Source: DASSLY01 sp035689185 (GTDB taxonomy: Bacteria; Actinomycetota; Actinomycetes; Actinomycetales; Dermatophilaceae). Taken from it: DNA of 35,132 bases. The notes beneath the pieces are model-generated. The model was not told the DNA's origin and did no database searches. It saw only the letters and a list, made by a program, of their open reading frames with translations. A program made the position numbers and the translations under genes. Positions 32,817 through 35,132 of this stretch are shown here, piece after piece; position 1 is the first letter of the stretch, and the number at the start of each line of letters is the position of its first letter. The stretch spans positions 1 through 35,132 of the forward strand of contig DASSLY010000086.1 in the NCBI GenBank assembly GCA_035689185.1, in the 5' to 3' direction.

Positions 32817-34613
32817 GTGCTGCGCACTCACGAGGCCGGCACCCTGCGTGCCGGCCACGCCGACCAGGTCGTCACCCTCGCCGGGTGGGTGGCGCGGCGG
32901 CGGGACCACGGCGGGGTCGCCTTCCTGGACCTGCGCGACGGCTCCGGGGTCGCCCAGGTGGTCGTCCGCGACGAGGTGCTGGAGCAGGGCGGGGCCCACG
33001 AGGTGCGCAACGAGTATGTCGTGCAGGTCACCGGTGCTGTCCGGCTGCGCCCCGAGGGCAACGCCAACGCCGAGCTGCCCACCGGCGAGGTCGAGGTCGT
33101 CGCGGCGTCGCTCACCGTGCTGTCGCCGTCCGCGCCGTTGCCGTTCCAGGTCGACGACCGGGTCAACGTGGGCGAGGAGGTTCGGCTGAAGTACCGCTAC
33201 CTCGACCTGCGCCGCCCCGGTCCGGCTGCCGCGATCCGGCTGCGTAGCCAGGTCAACGCCGCGGCTCGCTCGGTGCTGGCCGAGCGGGACTTCGTCGAGG
33301 TCGAGACGCCCACGATGACCCGCTCTACGCCGGAGGGGGCCCGCGACTTCGTGGTGCCGGCGCGGCTGCAGCCGGGCAGCTGGTACGCCCTGCCGCAGAG
33401 CCCGCAGCTGTTCAAGCAGCTGCTCATGGTGGGCGGGCTGGAGCGCTACTACCAGATCGCCCGGTGCTACCGCGACGAGGACTTCCGCGCGGACCGGCAG
33501 CCGGAGTTCAGCCAGCTCGACATCGAGATGAGCTTCGTCGAGCAGGACGACGTGCTGGAGCTCGGCGAGGCCCTCGCCGCCGCCGTGTGGTCCACCATCG
33601 GCGCCCAGGTGAAGGGGCCGTTCCCGCGGCTCACCTGGCACGAGGCCATGCAGCGCTACGGCTCGGACAAGCCGGACCTACGCTTCGGGCTCGAGCTGGT
33701 GGATTGCACCGCCTACTTCGCCGAGACCCCGTTCCGCGTCTTCCAGCCGGCCAGCGCGGCATACGTGGGTGCGGTGGTGATGCCGGGCGGGGCGAGCCAG
33801 CCGCGCAAGCAGCTGGACGCGTGGCAGGACTGGGCCCGGTCCCGGGGGGCGCGGGGATTGGCCTACGTGCTGGTCGCCGAGGACGGGTCGTTGGGCGGAC
33901 CGGTGGCCAAGAACCTTTCCGAGACCGAGCGCGCCGGGCTCGCCGAGCAGGTGGGCGCCGCGCCCGGTGACTGCGTGTTCTTCGCCGCCGGCGCGCCCAA
34001 GGCCACCCGTATGCTGCTCGGCGCGGCCCGGCTGGAGATCGGACGCCGCTGCGGGCTGGTCGATGAGAGCGCCTGGTCGTTCGTGTGGGTGCTGGACGCG
34101 CCGCTGTTCGAGCCTGTGGCCGAGGCGGTCGCGGCCGGTGACGTGGCGGTGGGGTCGGGCGCGTGGACCGCGGTGCACCATGCGTTCACCTCGCCGAAGG
34201 CGGAGTGCCTGGAGGGCTTCGACACCGACCCGGGATCGGCTCTGGCCTACGCCTACGACATGGTGTGCAACGGCAACGAGATCGGCGGCGGGTCAATCCG
34301 TATCCACCGCCGCGACGTGCAGGAGCGGGTGTTCGCGGTGATGGGGCTGTCCCCGGAGCAGGCGCAGGAGAAGTTCGGCTTCCTGCTCGACGCGTTCGCC
34401 TACGGCGCACCGCCGCACGGCGGGATCGCCTTCGGCTGGGACCGGATCTGCGCCCTGCTGGTCGGGACCGACTCGATCCGGGAGGTCATCGCCTTTCCCA
34501 AGACCGGCGGTGGCCTGGACCCGCTGACCGGTGCTCCGGCGCCCATCACGGCCCAACAGCGCAAGGAGGCCGGCGTCGACGCCGTGCCGGTTCAGATCAC
34601 CGCTGCCGGGTAG
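32817..34613 (+). CDS. aspS: Aspartyl-tRNA synthetase (probably non-discriminating)
   Basis: A 598-residue class II synthetase of bacterial type. The N-terminal OB anticodon domain contains GWVARRRDHGGVAFLDLRDG. Motif 2 is YYQIARCYRDEDFRADRQPE with EFSQLDIEMSF. A bacterial GAD insertion domain occupies roughly residues 300-420, and motif 3 is GGIAFGWDRI. The residue after RRRD is histidine; discriminating enzymes such as that of E. coli have leucine there, while those also charging tRNA-Asn have histidine. A non-discriminating enzyme working with GatCAB is therefore inferred. GTG with GAAGGA six bases upstream is the start. A tandem repeat array begins seven bases after the stop. Confidence 0.97.
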   Translation: MLRTHEAGTLRAGHADQVVTLAGWVARRRDHGGVAFLDLRDGSGVAQVVVRDEVLEQGGAHEVRNEYVVQVTGAVRLRPEGNANAELPTGEVEVVAASLTVLSPSAPLPFQVDDRVNVGEEVRLKYRYLDLRRPGPAAAIRLRSQVNAAARSVLAERDFVEVETPTMTRSTPEGARDFVVPARLQPGSWYALPQSPQLFKQLLMVGGLERYYQIARCYRDEDFRADRQPEFSQLDIEMSFVEQDDVLELGEALAAAVWSTIGAQVKGPFPRLTWHEAMQRYGSDKPDLRFGLELVDCTAYFAETPFRVFQPASAAYVGAVVMPGGASQPRKQLDAWQDWARSRGARGLAYVLVAEDGSLGGPVAKNLSETERAGLAEQVGAAPGDCVFFAAGAPKATRMLLGAARLEIGRRCGLVDESAWSFVWVLDAPLFEPVAEAVAAGDVAVGSGAWTAVHHAFTSPKAECLEGFDTDPGSALAYAYDMVCNGNEIGGGSIRIHRRDVQERVFAVMGLSPEQAQEKFGFLLDAFAYGAPPHGGIAFGWDRICALLVGTDSIREVIAFPKTGGGLDPLTGAPAPITAQQRKEAGVDAVPVQITAAG

Positions 34614-34619
34614 TCCTGC

Positions 34620-35132
34620 TCCGGCGATGGCGGGGCCTGGCGGGGGGCCGTGAGCGGTCGTCTTTGCACAATCCGGCGATGGCGGGGCCTGGCGGGGGGC
34701 CGTGGGCGGTCGTCTTTGCACAATCCGGCGATGGCGGGGCCTGGCGGGGGGCCGTGAGTCGTCGTCTTTGCACAATCCGGCGATGGCGGGGCCTGGCGGG
34801 GGGCCGTGGGCGGGCGTCTTTGCACAATCCGGCGATGACGGGCCTGGCGGGGGGCCGTGAGCGGGCGTCTTTGCACAATCCGGCGATGACGGGCCCTGGC
34901 GCGGGGCCGTGAGCGGTCGTCTTTGCACAATCCGGCGATGACGGGCCTGGCGCGGGGCCGTGAGTCGTCGTCTTTGCACAATCCGGCGATGACGGGCCTG
35001 GCGGGGGGCCGTGAGCGGGCGTCTCTGCACAATCCGGCGATGGCGGGGCCTGGCGCGGGGCCGTGAGCGGTCGTCTTTGCACAATCCGGCGATGGCGGGG
35101 CCTGGCGGGGGGCCGTGAGTCGTCGTCTTTGC
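34620..35132. repeat. Tandem array of a 51-52 bp repeat, at least ten copies, open at the window end
   Basis: Units begin at 34620, 34672, 34724, 34776, 34828, 34879, 34931, 34982, 35033 and 35085; the last is cut by the window. Each runs TCCGGCGATGGCGGGGCCTG, then a G-rich block, GCCGTGAG plus a variable 6-8 base site, and CGTCTTTGCACAA. Differences are confined to three places: GATGGCGGGG or GATGACGGG, GGCGGGGGG or GGCGCGGGG, and the site after CCGTG. No unique spacers separate the units. All minus-strand frames stay open across it because of composition; I do not regard these as genes. It starts seven bases after the aspS stop codon. Confidence 0.95.

Noticed and set aside
34293..35084. 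Minus-strand open frames encoding repeated RHRRIVQRR and PPPGP peptides
   Set aside because: They arise in all three frames because the repeat is GC-rich and 52 is not a multiple of three, and one runs antisense into aspS. No start signal or family is visible.
34620..35132. CRISPR array
   Set aside because: The whole 51-52 bp unit is conserved and no unique spacers separate the copies, so this is a plain tandem repeat.

Overview
The window is a high-GC chromosomal segment of an actinobacterium. Third codon positions are almost all G or C, GTG starts are common, and genes often overlap by the four bases ATGA or GTGA. From the TPR gene at 15600 to the NUDIX gene at 30942 the gene order matches the Mycobacterium tuberculosis block Rv1691-Rv1700 (TPR, HAD, small protein, tlyA, NAD kinase, recN, steA, steB/mctB, pyrG, NUDIX). 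Three envelope genes are inserted between steB and pyrG. There are no mycolate or arabinan genes, so a member of the Micrococcales (for example Intrasporangiaceae-like) is more likely than Mycobacteriales. This assignment is inference from gene order and style, not a database result.

Layout. (1) 1-134: the 3' end of a 5S rRNA and its terminator, marking the end of an rRNA operon. (2) 300-4862, minus strand: a four-gene signalling operon coding for a membrane histidine kinase with a GAF-like region, a second kinase that has lost its phosphoacceptor histidine and ATP-binding motifs, a NarL-type response regulator, and a stand-alone receiver. (3) 5004-5558: a small secreted protein with a hairpin terminator after it; a 22-bp perfect palindrome lies upstream. 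(4) 5703-14290, minus strand: a seven-gene envelope-polysaccharide operon coding for a family 2 glycosyltransferase, UDP-galactopyranose mutase, a GlfT2-like galactofuranosyltransferase, a Wzm/Wzt-type ABC exporter, a large polytopic membrane protein and a sulfotransferase. A GlfT1-like transferase is transcribed divergently from 14473. The two genes face each other across about 180 bp, and each has a -10 element 6-7 nt before its start codon.

(5) 15600-30942, plus strand: the conserved housekeeping block. It holds a TPR protein, an SSB paralogue preceded by two perfect DnaA boxes, a NagD-like HAD phosphatase, a small hydrophilic protein, the TlyA rRNA methyltransferase, NAD kinase, RecN, SteA and SteB. 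A lipid-linked-saccharide module follows (MraY/WecA-like phosphotransferase, MurJ-like flippase, GT4 glycosyltransferase), then CTP synthase and an ADP-ribose pyrophosphatase. (6) 30943-32816: a repeat-containing intergenic region, a membrane protein with two LytR_C domains and a tandem-repeat N-terminus, and the remains of an MmcQ/YjbR-family gene. (7) 32817-34613: aspS. (8) 34620 to the window end: at least ten tandem copies of a 51-52 bp repeat that continues past the edge.

How the genes work together. Region 4 should make UDP-galactofuranose (Glf), start and extend a galactan (GlfT1/GlfT2-like), export it (Wzm/Wzt-like) and possibly sulfate it. Region 5 combines rRNA modification, DNA repair, nucleotide and NADP supply with septal wall control (SteA/SteB) and a second lipid-linked glycan route. 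The main novelty candidates are a galactan locus with a built-in sulfotransferase, the active plus dead kinase pair, the MraY-like/MurJ-like/GT4 insertion next to SteAB, and the terminal tandem array with its three-unit higher-order pattern.
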